64,000 nt of DNA from Euglena gracilis (taxonomy: Eukaryota; Euglenida; Euglenophyceae; Euglenales), in assembly GCA_039621445.1 (NCBI GenBank), contig CP154956.1, forward strand, positions 61,440,362 to 61,504,361, written 5' to 3'. Position numbers and translations under genes: made by a program. Positions 21,297-44,386 of this stretch are shown piece by piece; the stretch's first letter is position 1; the number at the start of each line of letters is the position of its first letter. The notes beneath the pieces are model-generated. The model saw only the letters and a program-made list of their open reading frames with translations. It did no database searches and had not been told where the DNA came from.

Positions 21297-24200
21297 TTAC
21301 GGATAAGCATATGTATGTGTGAATGTATGTATGAATCTATGTATGGATGGATGGATGGATGGATGGATGGATGGATGGATGTATGCATGTATGCATGTAT
21401 GCATGCATGTATGTATCTATGTGTGCATGTATCTGTGTGCATGTGCACACAACTAATTCACACACAAATTCAAATGACACTGGAAAGGAGGCTGGTTGAC
21501 AAAACTTGAAGGAAAGCAAAAGTATGGCCACCTCTCAAATGGTCAGTTTGTCTTAAGGTGTAACTGGGTTGTGACGCATGCCAGTGATGGTTGAGGCGAT
21601 GGGCAAGCCCAATGGGGAATAGGAAGAAGCATCCCCAAAACAGCAGTGCCCTGGCTCTGGCCCGTCCCTGAGCACCATTGTTGACTCATGGGGAGACAAG
21701 CTGTTCGCTCTGGCGCGGAAATACGACGTGTGTGACGTGGTGGTGTGACGTCTGTTTCGTTTTTTTTTTTGGCCAAGGTTGTTTAGGGCAGTCTAAGGGG
21801 ACCCAAGAATACCCAAGAAACCCAAAAATATGGCTGAGCTGTGCAGACTTCTGCAGGAATGTTCTGAAGGTTTGGGGGATTATGGGAGCGGACCCCCGGA
21901 GACAAATCCCCCATCTGAAGAAAGAGAGCTGCAAGGATGCACATTTACACAGCTCGTGCAACGCTCCTCGATACTGGCGTTTTTCCGGCAGGGATTGTTC
22001 GCTGCATCGTGTGTCGACAGGACAAGTCCTGCCTGAACAGCAATTTTCGATTTTCGAGCAAGGTTTGGTGAAAAGGCGTGACATCCAAGCAAACAAGGTT
22101 GCCCCCACCGCCTGCAGACGCGGGGGTGGTGTGGTAATTGCAATTAATTGCCACGAATTAATTTGGGCGGGGGGTCTGCCGAGCCAACCCGCCCCAAGCA
22201 AGCCAGGCAGAACGGTGTTGGGTGTCACCTGGCCCAGAGGCCCGCCCGCCCCGCCCTCCCCAGCCCCCTCCTCGCCCTCCCCCGCCCAGGAGATGCCCGT
22301 GCTTGACCCAGCCACCCTCACCACCACGCTGCATGCAGAGCTGCTGCCGTACCAGAAGCAGGGGCTCTGCCCAGGGGGCACCCCTGGCTGGGGGGAGGGC
22401 TGGGGGGAGGGGCTCTGTGGTCTGGGTCCCTGTTTGGGACCCGGTGGCTTTTCATGCGCCATCGTTCACGGCCGAGCGTTGCGGGGTTGTTGTGCCGGCG
22501 GGGCTGTCCTTCGGCGGACGGGTTCGCTCCGGCACATTCGCTGTCTGGCGGCCGCTGACGGCCGCTGCACCACAGCGTTCCAGGGCGCCCTGAGGGCACT
22601 GGATGGTGTGGCAGGAGCGCCGCCGCACTCAGGGCCCGCTGACCCCATTCCCCCCCCCCCCCCCAGCCGATCCCACGTGCCTCATAGTGCCTCGCGGGCA
22701 GTCCCCCCACCTCTCCATTGCTCTCCCCCGCCCCAGCGACCCTACTCCCCGTCCAACGGGACGGCGGATCCTTTTGTCCTGCGCTGGGCCTCGGGCTCCT
22801 CGGGCGCAGCCGGGCCCTGCCCGCAGCGTCTTCGAGGAGGGCGGCTTCTTCTGGGAGAGGCGGCCCGGGCCGGGCCCCACCCAGTACCGCCCAGGGTGGT
22901 CCTTGAGGGACTGGCGTTTGTTTGTTTTTTATTCAGGACCGCCGCCCTTGGGCGCAAAGGCCGGCCAAGGACTGACTGGAAGAAGAAGAAGAAGAAGAAG
23001 AAGAAGGACCGGACTGGGGCTGCAACGGGGTTAAAATCAAAAGGCCGAAAAGCTCATTTTTTGATTTTTTGGGAGGATGGGCATTTGGTCAAAGGAGTCC
23101 AGAAATCAACCTTTCCCCCAGTTTGACCCGGTTTTGTCAACCAACGTATGGCCATTTTTTTGGCCATTTTTCCTGTGGGTTTTTCATTGTGTTGGGACAG
23201 AGAGCAAAGTTTTCTGTTCATTAGCTCAACGAAACTCCTGGTATCACCACTCGCTGACGAACTCCATCGTGTCAGAGGAGCCAATGATGTGCCGCGGCGG
23301 CATCCTGGCCGACGAGATGGGGCTGGGCAAGACCGTCCAGGTGCCCTCCCACCGCCCCTGCATTGTGTGCGCGATGGTCAGGCCACTGCCAAGCAACAAC
23401 CTCCCTGCGGCCATTCTGTTTCAATGTGGGACTGGTACGGGTAATTTGCAATTGTTCCGGGATGGCGAGGTCCGAAAATGCTTTAAAATGGATGCCTTCC
23501 CAAGCGAATAAATCGCAAAAAATCTTGGCAGTTGTGTGCCATCGGGTGAACAGGAAGTGTCTTGTATGAGGTAGCCCGAGAATCAACCCCCCAGCCCTAT
23601 ATGGGGCGACCCCCACCCCCACCCTCACAGATCATCGCCCTCGTGTGCTGCAACCGGGGTTGCGAGGCGGACACGGCGCGCGCTACGCTGGTGGTCTGCC
23701 CGCTGTCCCTCATCCCCCACTGGCAGCACTCCCTCGCGCAGTTCGCCCCGACCCTCTCTGTCCACGTCCACCACGGGCAGCGGCGCCACAGCGGGCCGCC
23801 GATGGCGTCGTTCGACGTGGTGCTGACCACCTTTCAGACCCTGGCCAGCGAGCACGGTGTGTGCCAGTTGTCATTGCTGGGGTGTGGGCTGCGGTAGATG
23901 ACAGATGAATGGCCAATTTTTTTCGTTTTGCTTTTTCAGGTCTTTTATTGCTTTTTATTGGTGTTATTTTTTTTACTGGGAAATACACAAAATATGTATT
24001 TTTATTCTATCCTTACGCCCCTAATATGCGGGTTATTGCTTTTTGGTCAAATACAATTTTTATGAACCCCCTCTTTTTTGGACTGTTTGGTCAAAATCCA
24101 GCCTAAAAAGACCAACAGCTATCTCTGTGACCAAATACATCAAATCATAATTATTTTTATTAACCCCCCCCCCCCAGATATAAAGCCCCCCCAGCTTTAT

Positions 24201-27200
24201 ATTTGGACGGGATTTCAAGACCCTCAGGGGGGGCTTTATTTGTGAAAATCAAACTTTTTGGGTGGCCTTCGGCGGCCTTCAATTGTGGCCAAATGCCATG
24301 TTTATGCCAAATTTTCGCTGTGTACCTCCTTTTTTTTGAAATGCCATGTGCAATTCTTATCCAAAATGGAGTATCTCTGGTGAAGAAAAAAAATTGTATC
24401 CACCCAAAATTTTTAATTTTTTCCCTGACTGATACCAGCCTCCGGCTCCACATCGGGGGTGGGGGGGCTTTATATTTGGGCGGCAAAACCAAACCCCCTG
24501 GGGGGGCTTTATATTTGGGGGGGTTATCTTGAGCGAAAAGGAAATGGGAAAATTATGTTAATTCACAGTAGCTCACAAGGGATTGGTCGTCGCCTCTTTA
24601 TACGCTGGGTTTTCTGGTACTCTTTGCTGTCTGTGAACTGAAATTATGGCTTGGTCGGCCTGTGGGAGAGGAGAGTTAAAGCTATTAAAAAAACTGGGTG
24701 TATTTTGTTAATCCCCTCAGTTTGTCCGACCAGCAAACGCAAATACAAATGACGTTAGGGCAAAATCAGGAGGGAGCATCGGCACACTGTGGACTTGGCA
24801 CCCGTCCCAACTCAGATGACGACAGTGGCCAACCGGAGGGCAACGCCTCGGAGTCCCGGCCAGGCGAGCGCATTGCCTCACACGTCGCCTGTCGAGGCTG
24901 CCGCCATTTCATCGGCGCTTTTCACCACCTGTGTGGCTGTATCGAACGCAACGAGCGTATGCACCGCGTGGACTTATTAAACGTGGGGGGAAACTCGGCC
25001 ATTTGGGTTTGGCTCATCACGGAACAGGGTGCTGGGCTGGCCCTTGCCTGGGCCTGCTCCGAGGGCCAGCCGCCCCCCGCCAAGAAGGCAAAGAAGAGTC
25101 AGAAGAAGCCCCGCAAGGACCAGCCCCTGTTCGCGGTGCAGTGGCGGCCAGGCAGTTTCGCATGCCCCCCCCCCCCCGGGCTCCCCGAGACGCTCCTGTG
25201 TGTCCTGGGGGGCCGTTTGTCACCAACTGCAGGCACAGCCGCCTGGGGGTGGCGGGTGGTGCTGGACGAGGCGCACACCATCAAGTCGGCCAAGACCCGC
25301 ATGGCGAAGGCTGCCTACGCGCTGCAGAGCGAGTGCTTCTGGGCGGTGACAGGCACGCCCCTCTCCCACAACCCTGAGCCTCCTCATTCTGCACAGGTTG
25401 ATCGGTGGCGCTGCAGGCATTGGCCAACAGCAACCTCTTGACAGGATTTTCAGTGTGGATTGGGGGGGAGGGTTGATGATCATTTTTCAGTTGGTACAGA
25501 TATTTATTTCAATCGTTCAATCGTCAGTCCAATTTTGTGTCCCCTGGGGGAAATGGTGATACAATGGAAACATTTGTGGACTGGGCAGTGCTCCAACCCT
25601 CACCCCCTCAAAGAATGGGCCAACAATATGTGGACCCATCTTTGCCACCAATGCACCCTTCAGCCAGCAAACTGACAGCCTTCTCCACCCGTCCACCCCC
25701 CCCCCAGCCACCAACTCACACGGCACACGGTGTCGCCGCCCCGCCAGGCACCCCCATCCAGAACGGCCTGGACGACCTGCAGAGCCTGCTCCGCTTCATC
25801 CGCCTGCAGCCATTCGACAACGCGGCATGGTGGACCCAGCGAAGCCCCTGCTCAAAGCCCCTCCCCCCGAATCCCTCTCTTGCTGTCCACCACGCCTACG
25901 CTTGCCTTCCCGCATTTCAGTACACATGCATGCAAACCAATACCCTCGCAAAATGCATCCCAATCTCGCCTGGTCTCCCCTGTGTCATTTTGTTCGAGGT
26001 TCGGAGGCCTCCTCGACATTGCCATCTGTATTCATCCAGGGCTGCACCGGGATGAAGTTGCAAAACAATATGCAACAACGGTCCATGGTGGTGTCATGGG
26101 GCGGACAGCATAAATGTGGCCGTGCGTAAGTTAGGTAGTTTGGCTGACATCCCAAAGGGAATAAGTTTTTGGGGGTGTCGTGCTACAAATGAATTTGCCT
26201 CCATCGCGCTATTTTTACATTCTCTTTGTTATTTTGTTGCTTGTTTCCCCGTGCCATTTGTATGTTCCCCTCGAGTGCTTGTTTCAAACCAGAATGAGAA
26301 AGCCGAGATGAACCCCGGTGTTTGGACCGCAATTTTTCCATGGCAACAGCAGCTGCTTCCTGGCGAATCGTGATGCGGCCGCTCAAGCTCGGCGATGGGA
26401 GGGGCCTGGAGCGGCTGCAGGCGCTCTGCCGGGCCATCTGTCTCCGCCGCACAAAAGCCATGAAGCGCAGGGCTGGCTTGAGCTTTGCCGAGAGGGGCGA
26501 GTGAGTCAGGGGATTCTGGGCCGGGAATTGTTGGCCGAAATCCGATCCCCGGAAACTGACCAGAAATTGACCAAGAAGCAGCAGGACAGGCGAAAAGAAA
26601 ACAACCTTTCGATGTGTTGTGTGGCAGCCACCAGTCTGAAGGGGCTGTTTTGCCATTCCCTGCCCTGAAGTGGCAAACAAACAACAGCCGTGTTCTATTC
26701 CAGCTCCCCCGAAAGTGTTCCCCACCGGGGGACTCCCAGCGGTGCGGGGCACGAGGCGGCCCTGGCGGCACTCCACGGCCAGCCGCTGCTGTGCCTGCCG
26801 GCGCTGGCCATAGAGGTGGTGCCCATCGAGCTGAGCGCGCAGGAGCGGGAGAGGTACGCCGCCCTGCACGAGCAGTGCCACTCCACCGTTGAGCGGTACG
26901 CCCGCGAGGGGGCAGCCCCGGGCAATTACGCCCACATGCTGGTGTGCTGGGGGGGTTTGCCAGCATTGCTTGACATTGCGGGCCAATCTCCCCCCATTGG
27001 GCTTCCTGACTCCTCGAGACTTTCTTGTGACATCCCATTCAGGGCAGTCTTTGATGAACGAGATTCTTTTTGTTAAGAACCCCCGTTGAGAACCGCCCTT
27101 GGGCCCAAGGGCCAGCCAATTGCCCGTCCAGGCATCCCACAGGGTTGAATTCAAAAAACATTCGAAAAAAAAAATTTTTTGTATTTTTGGGGTGGACGGG

Positions 27201-28552
27201 CGATGACCAGAAATCCATTTTTTCCCCCGAAGTTGACCCGTTTTCTTTTTTGCCAAAGTTTGGCCATTTCTTCTTCGTCCATTTTCCATGTGGGTTTTTC
27301 ATTGAATGTGCTGAAACAGGAGTTCTTTTGTTTACAGACCACCCTGGTCCCATTCCTTTGGCCACCTATTTATGAATGGGCGGGAGCCAATGCAAGGTTG
27401 AATTGTTTTTGTCGTCTATGTTTTTTTTTTCATTCATCGCTCACTTTCATTTACACAGTAAATTATTGTTTCCGAATGCCGTTGCACATTACGTTCAGAA
27501 TATCCGAGTTATTTGCCCTGTTCTGACGAGGTCATTTGCCTGGCACCGACCATGCATAGTGGCCGCAAACTGCGTCCTGTGGCTGTGATTTTTGGGACTC
27601 CACACCTGGCGCCAACACGTCTCCAACATTCCCCTGCAGCTGGACGTTGCCCAGCCCTGTACCGCAATGGGCTGCCCGAATGGACCCCAGCCCCCCACCC
27701 CACCCCAGGCAGAATGGGAAGGCCTGGTGGGGGGGGTCGACCCCCCCCCCACCCACCACCCTGCCTGTTTGGCCGATTCCCGTTCTGCCCTGCCCCACCC
27801 CGCCCCCGACATGCCCCGGCAGGTGATGCTGCTTCGGCTACGGCAGCTGTGCGACCACCTGGCGCTGGCCAAGGTGCCTGAGGGGGAGAAGCCCCAGCTG
27901 ACAGCCAAGCACCTGTGAGTTGTCTGGGCGTGGGTTTGGGGGATCCCCATAAGTGGGCCTCTGTGGCTGGGCATAACTGGGCGTGATTGAGCATGATTAG
28001 GAATTTGCCTTTCTTCCAGCATCATTGCCGACCGTTCAAGCGGATGTCTTCATCAGACCTTAAGACTGAGTTGCTTGTCTGAAAAATGGTCACCCTCTTG
28101 TTGGTTTGCAATTCTGTACCCATGACTCTCCTTGGACGAGACGTGGGGATGGCTGGGATGGGCACGGGGGTGGGTGTTCTGGGGGTGACCTTTGGCTGAC
28201 CATGGACGCTTGCGGACGGCGGAGGACACGGCACAGCTGCTGGAGCTGCTGCAGGGCGCCGGGGAGGAAGTCTGCTGCGTGTGTCTCGAGGCCAGGGCAG
28301 GCCGGGCCCACTGTGCGCTGCAATCCACCTCAGCCCTTCGCCCCGCCTTCCTGCCAGCCATTTTTTCTGGACTGATTTGAGCCACCGAAGTTTTCAACCG
28401 CGGACCTGCAAGGTCAGCTTGTGGACGTGTGTGGTGCGATGAAGCCAGGCTTCCCAAGCCTGGCCGGCTGCATCGCATAATGATGATGGTGGTGGTGGTG
28501 GTGGTGGTGGTGGTGGTGGTGGTGGTGGTGGTGGTGATAATGATGGTGGTGG

Positions 28553-28595
<43 letters not shown>

Positions 28596-30740
28596 TGGTT
28601 GATGGTGTGGTGTGCCGGCAGCCATCCAGCAGGCGGTGGTCACCAGCTGCCGGCACCTCTTCTGCCACGGCTGTATGCAGCAGCTGCTCAAGGTCGGCCA
28701 CCGGACGTGCCCGCTGTGCCGCACTCCCGTGAACCGCGACCAACTCATGCAGGTGTGTCGGGGGGGGGGGGGTGGCTTGGAGAAGCTGGGCATTGTGTAT
28801 GGAGCACTGCTCGGTGACATCTCATGACCCAGATTAATTTTTATTTGTGAACGGGGTATTTTGAGAATTGTGAATCGACATTGGGTTCTTACGGTTCTGT
28901 GCTTCCCCTGCAACACAAATCATATCGTGCGAAGGTCATCCTTGACAACGCCCATGCTGGCGTATGATCCCATAAAACAGCCCAAAGTGCTTGACGTGCC
29001 TGGAGTCATCCCCTTCCCACCCCAGGTCTCGGATCTTGAGCCGAGGCAAACGTCGGGGCCGTCCTCTGGGCCAGAGAACGTGGCCCCCAGCGCCAAGATC
29101 ACCGCCCTCCTCAACATGCTGCAGCCCAGGGTTTGGCCACGGTACGGGAGGCCAGTGACCAGTTTCGGGCGTTGCCCGCGGGAGCGCGAGTTTCGATATG
29201 GCCCGACTTCCCTGGATGACCCAAACGATCTTTGGAGCCTATCGGCTTGCAGGGAAGGGGAATTTGAATGCGATGCTGCCCCCAGGGAAGCTTTAGGCCA
29301 AACCAAGGGCATTGCTGAGGTCGGATTCGTTCTGCGGTTCATTCCCAACCTCCCCCGCCCCCCCCCTCCCCAAGCCCTGTGCCCCCGGCTGAGCCGGAGC
29401 GGAAGACCGTCGTCTTCTCCCAGTTCGTCGGCATGCTGGACCTGGTGGGGCAGCACCTCCAGAAGGTGTGGCCCCGGTGGAGGTGCCTATCTGGAATGAA
29501 GTTCATTTCGTGGAGCGGAGTCCCAGGACCCCTGGGTTTTTTTTTTTGCTTCTGCCAACGCCGATGAGGCAGACCCGGAAATCATGAGCTCCAACACCCC
29601 CCCCTTCACCCACCTTGCCTTGCACAAATGAAATGCCAGCCACTCATGGGATTGGCACAGAAGAAAGCAAAAAGAAAGGTGTCGGCCATCAGAAAATTTT
29701 ACGACATTTTTTTCAAATGCAAAGTCAGAAAACAAAGTTATGATCGCAAGCAGCATATTAATTTCCCGGTTCCACAGCACGGCATCCGCTACGCGCGCCT
29801 GGACGGCAGCCAGACCCTGCAGCAGCGGGACGCGGCGCTGCAAGAGTTCAGTGGCGACCCGGCGGTGCGGTGCTTCCTCGTGTCGCTGAAGGCCGGGGGT
29901 AGCGGCCTGAACCTCGTGGCCGCCACCCGCGCCGTGCTGCTGGAGCCCTGGTGGAACCCCTCGGCCAGGGGGGCGGTGGTTTGTGCCTGCAGCCACTGTT
30001 GTCGAACGATTGTGCAGTTTGTGGCGGCGTCATTTGGAGCGGGACTACCCCCCTGTAGCCCGGTGGACGACCAGGCCATCCAGCGCATCCACCGCATCGG
30101 CCAGACGTCCAACGTCAAAGTCTTCCGGTTGTTTGCGCCCCCACACCAGACATCATTTAGTGTGTATCGCCAAAAGGTTTTTTGTGCACCAAAAAAACTT
30201 GTATCATTTGTATGCCACCGAAAAAAAATTTGTGTATGTGTATCACCAAACAAGAATTTGTGTATCAACTATGTATCACCAAAAAGAATTCTGTGCATCA
30301 CCACGAAGTTATGATACACATTAAGTAAATGTCTGCGTGCGTACTCCTCGCGAAATTGGCGAAGCAATGTAGTTCATTCAGAGTTTTAGGGTCTCTCACT
30401 CTGAACGAATCGTCCTGTGAGCAAAGATAGTCCCTGTTGCATGAATGTTTTTCACACCTGTAGATCACAAATGGCATCACTGGTTTTGAGCTGTCTACAT
30501 GTCCTGGATTGGATGGCAAATTGGATTTGGCCGTAAGTCTGCCACCAGGCCATGTGTGCCAGCGCCGTCTGTGTGCCCCTGCCGGCCAGGTTTGTGGTGA
30601 AGGATTCGGTGGAGGAGAACATCATGGAGCTGCAGGAGCGGAAGCGGCTGCTGGCCAGCGGCGCCCTCGGGGACGGCGACGCCCGCGGCGCACTGCAGCG
30701 GCTTGGCCTGGCGGAGATGCGGCTGCTCTTCCGGAAGTGA
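18240..30740 (+). CDS. HLTF: HLTF/RAD5-type SNF2 translocase and RING E3 ligase (about 23 exons)
   Basis: HIRAN domain: [11 protein letters not shown] (18240-18350), [10 protein letters not shown] (19102-19158), [14 protein letters not shown] (19714-19754), [11 protein letters not shown] and [10 protein letters not shown] (20025-20163). Then 20617-20690, YQKQGL (22290-22368), YWMVWQE (22598), FFWERRP (22827-22888). Helicase motif [15 protein letters not shown] (23246-23340); Ia [13 protein letters not shown] (23631-23856); Lys-rich insert (25062-25145); [13 protein letters not shown] (25251-25352); III TGTPIQN (25748-25833). LRRTK exon 26368-26500; 26740-26941; 27823-27914. RING CCVC ... CRHLFCHGC ... 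CPLC (28203-28312, 28622-28752), placed between helicase lobes as in HLTF. Then about 28975-29123; IV VVFSQF (29384-29465); [12 protein letters not shown] (29778-29962); [11 protein letters not shown] (30062-30127); VKDSVEEN and stop (30590-30740). Known family members remodel stalled forks and polyubiquitinate PCNA in the nucleus. Introns mix GT-AG, one GC-AG and about seven nonconventional ones. The start codon is not located; the 18350/19102 and 20690/22290 joins are uncertain. Confidence 0.93.
19755..20024 (+). other. nonconventional intron in HIRAN domain
   Basis: Bounded GCC-CAGG ... CCTG-GCAGG with no GT/AG at the edges. Its removal joins FAP to [11 protein letters not shown] in frame, the expected continuity across the HIRAN domain. 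Confidence 0.82.
20927..21430. repeat. composite microsatellite block in an HLTF intron
   Basis: In order: (AT)n with interspersed ATAG to about 21070, (CAGA)n near 21106-21142, CATA/CATC tracts, two long C runs (about 21243-21296), (GGAT)n near 21342-21380 and (ATGT)n. It lies in the long intron before the YQKQGL exon. Confidence 0.9.
22369..22597 (+). other. nonconventional intron before the helicase
   Basis: Starts GCC-CAGGGGGC and ends GCGCCCTG-AGGGC. Excision gives CTCT|ACTGG and the peptide QKQGLYWMVW, matching the QKQAL-WM signature of HLTF-type proteins in frame. Confidence 0.85.
22889..23245 (+). other. nonconventional intron just before Walker A exon
   Basis: Starts GCC-CAGGGTGG and ends CTCCTG-GTATC. 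Excision gives [10 protein letters not shown], the family's usual 'YYN-TN' spacing before [13 protein letters not shown]. No alternative GT-AG pair was found that keeps this frame and spacing. Confidence 0.85.
24164..24524. mobile_element. inverted-repeat element with GATATAAAGCCCCC ends
   Basis: The left end is a C run and AGATATAAAGCCCCCC. The right end is GGGGGGCTTTATATTTGGGGGGG. Internal copies of CTTTATATTTGG occur near both ends. It lies in the HLTF intron between helicase motifs Ia and II. No clear target duplication. Confidence 0.7.
25146..25250 (+). other. short (105 bp) nonconventional intron before the DEAH box
   Basis: Starts GGC-CAGGCAG and ends CCGCCTG-GGGGT. Removal joins QWR to RVVLDEAH in frame. 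One of the shortest examples here; the pairing CCAGGC/GCCTGG is still visible at the ends. Confidence 0.88.
25353..25747 (+). other. GC-AG intron in helicase motif III
   Basis: The donor is ACAG|GCACG and the acceptor GCCAG|GCACC. Joining gives VTGTPIQN, the invariant motif III. No nearby GT donor keeps this frame. The same GGCACSCCC sequence occurs on both sides of the junction. Confidence 0.78.
25834..26367 (+). other. probable nonconventional intron (boundary within one base)
   Basis: Starts ACC-CAGCG and ends TTCCTG-GCGAA. It separates the motif III exon (...NAAWW) from VMRPLKLGD. Strict use of the 3/5 rule is off by one base, so the true edge is shifted by 1 nt. Confidence 0.6.
28482..28592. 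repeat. (GGT)n/(GAT)n trinucleotide block inside RING intron
   Basis: About 18 GGT units, then GAT-rich repeats. It lies in the GT-AG intron that splits the RING finger between its first cysteine pair and CRHLFC. Confidence 0.9.
29124..29383 (+). other. probable nonconventional intron before motif IV
   Basis: Starts GCC-CAGGG and ends CCCTG-TGCC. Joining gives [18 protein letters not shown] in frame if four rather than five bases follow CTG. Confidence 0.65.
29963..30061 (+). other. short (99 bp) nonconventional intron between motifs V and VI
   Basis: Starts GGC-CAGGGGG and ends CCCTG-TAGCCC. Joining gives [17 protein letters not shown], the standard NPxxEDQ...HRxGQ block. Six bases follow CTG here. 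Confidence 0.78.
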
Positions 30741-32740
30741 CCCGCCGCACCGTGGCGCAACTTTCTGCCCACTCGGGGTACCGTCCAACCATCAAGTGGG
30801 GGAATTCCCTTCCCACACCACTCACACACAGCGGGGACCACGTTGGGGGTTTTCATCCCCATGCCCCCCACACCCGGCGTCTTTGTGCCGTTCGTTTTCC
30901 GCCCCCCGTTCTGGTTTGCTTTTCCTGTAGATTGCGAGGAAGGGACCTTGTGGAGGGGCAAAGTGATTCATTTAAGTCCAGCTTGAGTTGGGGGCGGGGG
31001 TGGGTGACGGTGTGCCAGGGAGCCCTCCGATGGTCTGCCGTCTGAACCAGTTGCTGTTTTTATAAAGTTTTGCAAGTTTAGTATTTGTGGAGGACTTTTT
31101 GGCGATGTTTTTTTGTAAAACCCCCTCCCAGGTAAACTCCCCTCCCAAATAATGAACTCCCCCGGTTTATTATTTGGGCTCTCGAAGTTGGGGTTATTAT
31201 TTGGGGGGGGGGTTAATTTTGCAAAATTTTCGAAGTTGAAAATCGGCCCAAAAACACCTCAACAGGGTCTGATGGTCATGTGCTTTTTTGACATTATCGG
31301 CCTGTTTGAAGAAATGACAGTTTCTTCTCTTCTGGCATTTTTTATGCGTCAATCGCTCCCACTTTTGCGATTTTTACAACTTTTGTGCTGATTTTTTTCT
31401 CATTTGTTCTTTGCCTTCACGGCTGTAAAAGGGGGGTTTATTTGGGCATCCAAAGTCGATCCTCAAGGAGGAGTTATTATTTGGGGGTGTTTATTATTTG
31501 GAGGGGGGTTTAAATACAACCCCCTCCTACCTCAAATTAATTTCCCCCCTTGACCTGGATTTTGGGTGCCCAAATAATACACTCCTCCTGCTGCACTGCA
31601 TTAATTGCAAATTAAGCAATTAAAAAAATCATCAATTGCCTCAAAAACCGCACATCTTAACACAAAAAGGATGATCGACACAAGACAATAGAGGCAGTGC
31701 CAACATCAAATAAAATGCCAAAAATCACACGGGAAATAGGCACAAAAAATGTATAAAAAATACACAAAAAATGCGCATTTTTGGAAATTTTTTTAAAAAA
31801 TGCGAAAAAAATTCTGGCGCATTTTCACCCTTGTTTCCCATTTTTTTTCAGCTCATTTTTTGCTCTTTGGCTCTTTTTTTTGTGATTCGCTTTTTTTCCC
31901 AGTTTCTGACCGTTTTTCGGCATTTTTTCGCGTTTTTTTAAATTTTTAATTATTATAATATTTTTTTGAAGCTGATATTTTCCTCATAAATCCATATATT
32001 TATAATTTCGGGCCATATTTGTTTTCTTGGGCATTTTTTTTTTGAATTCTCGTGATTTTTGCACTTTTTCTCACAGATTTTGCATATTTTTGCATATTTC
32101 CCCCCAAAATACGAATTTTTGTGCATTTTTGCTCATTTTTTTTGGACGCCAGGCTAGCATATCACCCCTCCCTGCAGAAATGGAAAGCAAATGTGCCTTT
32201 TGAGGGTCCTTTTTGAGTTTGAAAATTTCCCAAAATGATACTCCCCCAAAATTATATGCCCCTTTTTTGGCCCCGATTTCGGATGCCCAAAGAATATACT
32301 CCCGAGCATGTTATTGGGGAAGAGGATTGCAACATAAGAACGCCTTGAAATTAAATTTATGAAGAGTTTGTACAATAAAATCCTCCTGAAATTCAATTAA
32401 GTAACACACTACTCTTGAATCAGTGGGTCGGTATTCCTCCCCCTCCCCCCAAGCAGGCCCAAATGACATACCAGAGGGGAGGACACGCAAAAAACATATT
32501 TGTCCAAAGTGATCCGAGAACTCGTTGAGGTGAGAGATGCGCCGAGGGCGGAGAGATCAGCGAGAACTTGAAATGCCACTCCTCGTCCACCGGGGGGAAG
32601 CAGGAGGAGGAAAGGAAACCCGCCGGTAGGCAACGAAACAGCGAAGTGCAGTTGTGCCCAGGTCCCCCCCCCCCCGCCAGCCATTTCCATTTGAACTGTC
32701 CCTTTGCCCCCCCATGCCCGTCCCTGGCTCTGGCTGCCGG
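30741..32740. other. non-coding interval after the HLTF-like gene
   Basis: The first 320 bp are GC-rich 3' flanking sequence without a clear frame. Then comes the 31120-31511 inverted-repeat element, followed by about 850 bp of very AT-rich filler dominated by CATTTTT and TTTTTGC words. Decayed poly-C/AAATTATA repeats occur near 32235-32300. Confidence 0.55.
31120..31511. mobile_element. inverted-repeat element with AATAATGAACTCCC / TTATTATTTGG ends
   Basis: The left side has AACCCCCTCCCAGG and CCCAAATAATG units. The right side has TTATTATTTGGGGG and GTTTATTATTTGGAGGGGGG. Same architecture as the other poly-C/AAATA elements but more diverged; flanks do not match. Confidence 0.6.
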
Positions 32741-32985
32741 GGGCCGGTCCCCCCTTCACAGGGGGCCCTTTGCAAACCCCCCTCCCCTGCCTCTCCCGCC
32801 GCCGCCCAGCCCACCCACCCGCTCATCGCGAGGGCCCCGGCAGCGCCGCCTCCGCGCTGCGGTGGCCCGGCAGCCCCGGCGTGCCTCGGCGTCCCTCGCC
32901 TTGGACCACCCTGAGTGGAGGGGCTCTCCCCTCCCCACCACGCATCGCACATGAGGCCAGCATCCCCCCGGACCAGGGTGTGCAG

Positions 32986-33030
<45 letters not shown>
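32740..33030 (+). CDS. possible upstream exon of the WWE gene, then (TG)n
   Basis: From about 32760 to 32970 codons are GC-ending in the frame reading GSAASALRWPGSPGVPRRPSP, a Ser/Pro style like the tail of the WWE gene. A GT donor follows CCGGACCAGG near 32980, then a (TG)n tract at about 32988-33030. The phase to the next exon (33425) does not fit simply, so assignment is tentative. Confidence 0.3.
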
Positions 33031-33032
<2 letters not shown>

Positions 33033-33424
33033 ACATACAGCCTCAGCAGTGTGAACATGCAGAGTGCACGTGACCCCTGCCCAGGCCTATATGTAATATG
33101 ATCACAAATACACACAAACATAAACATACGTGCATGTGCATTTGCTTCTTGCAGATGATACATGCATATTTGTGCGCATGTGTTTATGTATGTTCAAAAA
33201 AGTGGATGTGCAGTACCCCAAAGATGGTCATTTTCCCTCAGTGTCCCGCTGCCATCATTTGTCTTTCTTTTGCCGCAGACAACTTGGGAAACTGTCTTTT
33301 GTTCAAAAAAAAATTGAAACGGATTGCCAAGCCTGCATTTCATTCCACCTGCATACAAAGGGGTCGGTGCTTTGGGCCCTGGGGCTGCTGCAGCCTCCTG
33401 GCCCCCTCCCTCCCCTCCTCACAG

Positions 33425-44386
<10,962 letters not shown>

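Noticed and set aside
21678-23126. A single 482-residue ORF
   Set aside because: It runs through introns of the HLTF-like gene in a mixture of frames and includes poly-G and GAA-repeat translation; only short parts overlap true exons in the correct frame.
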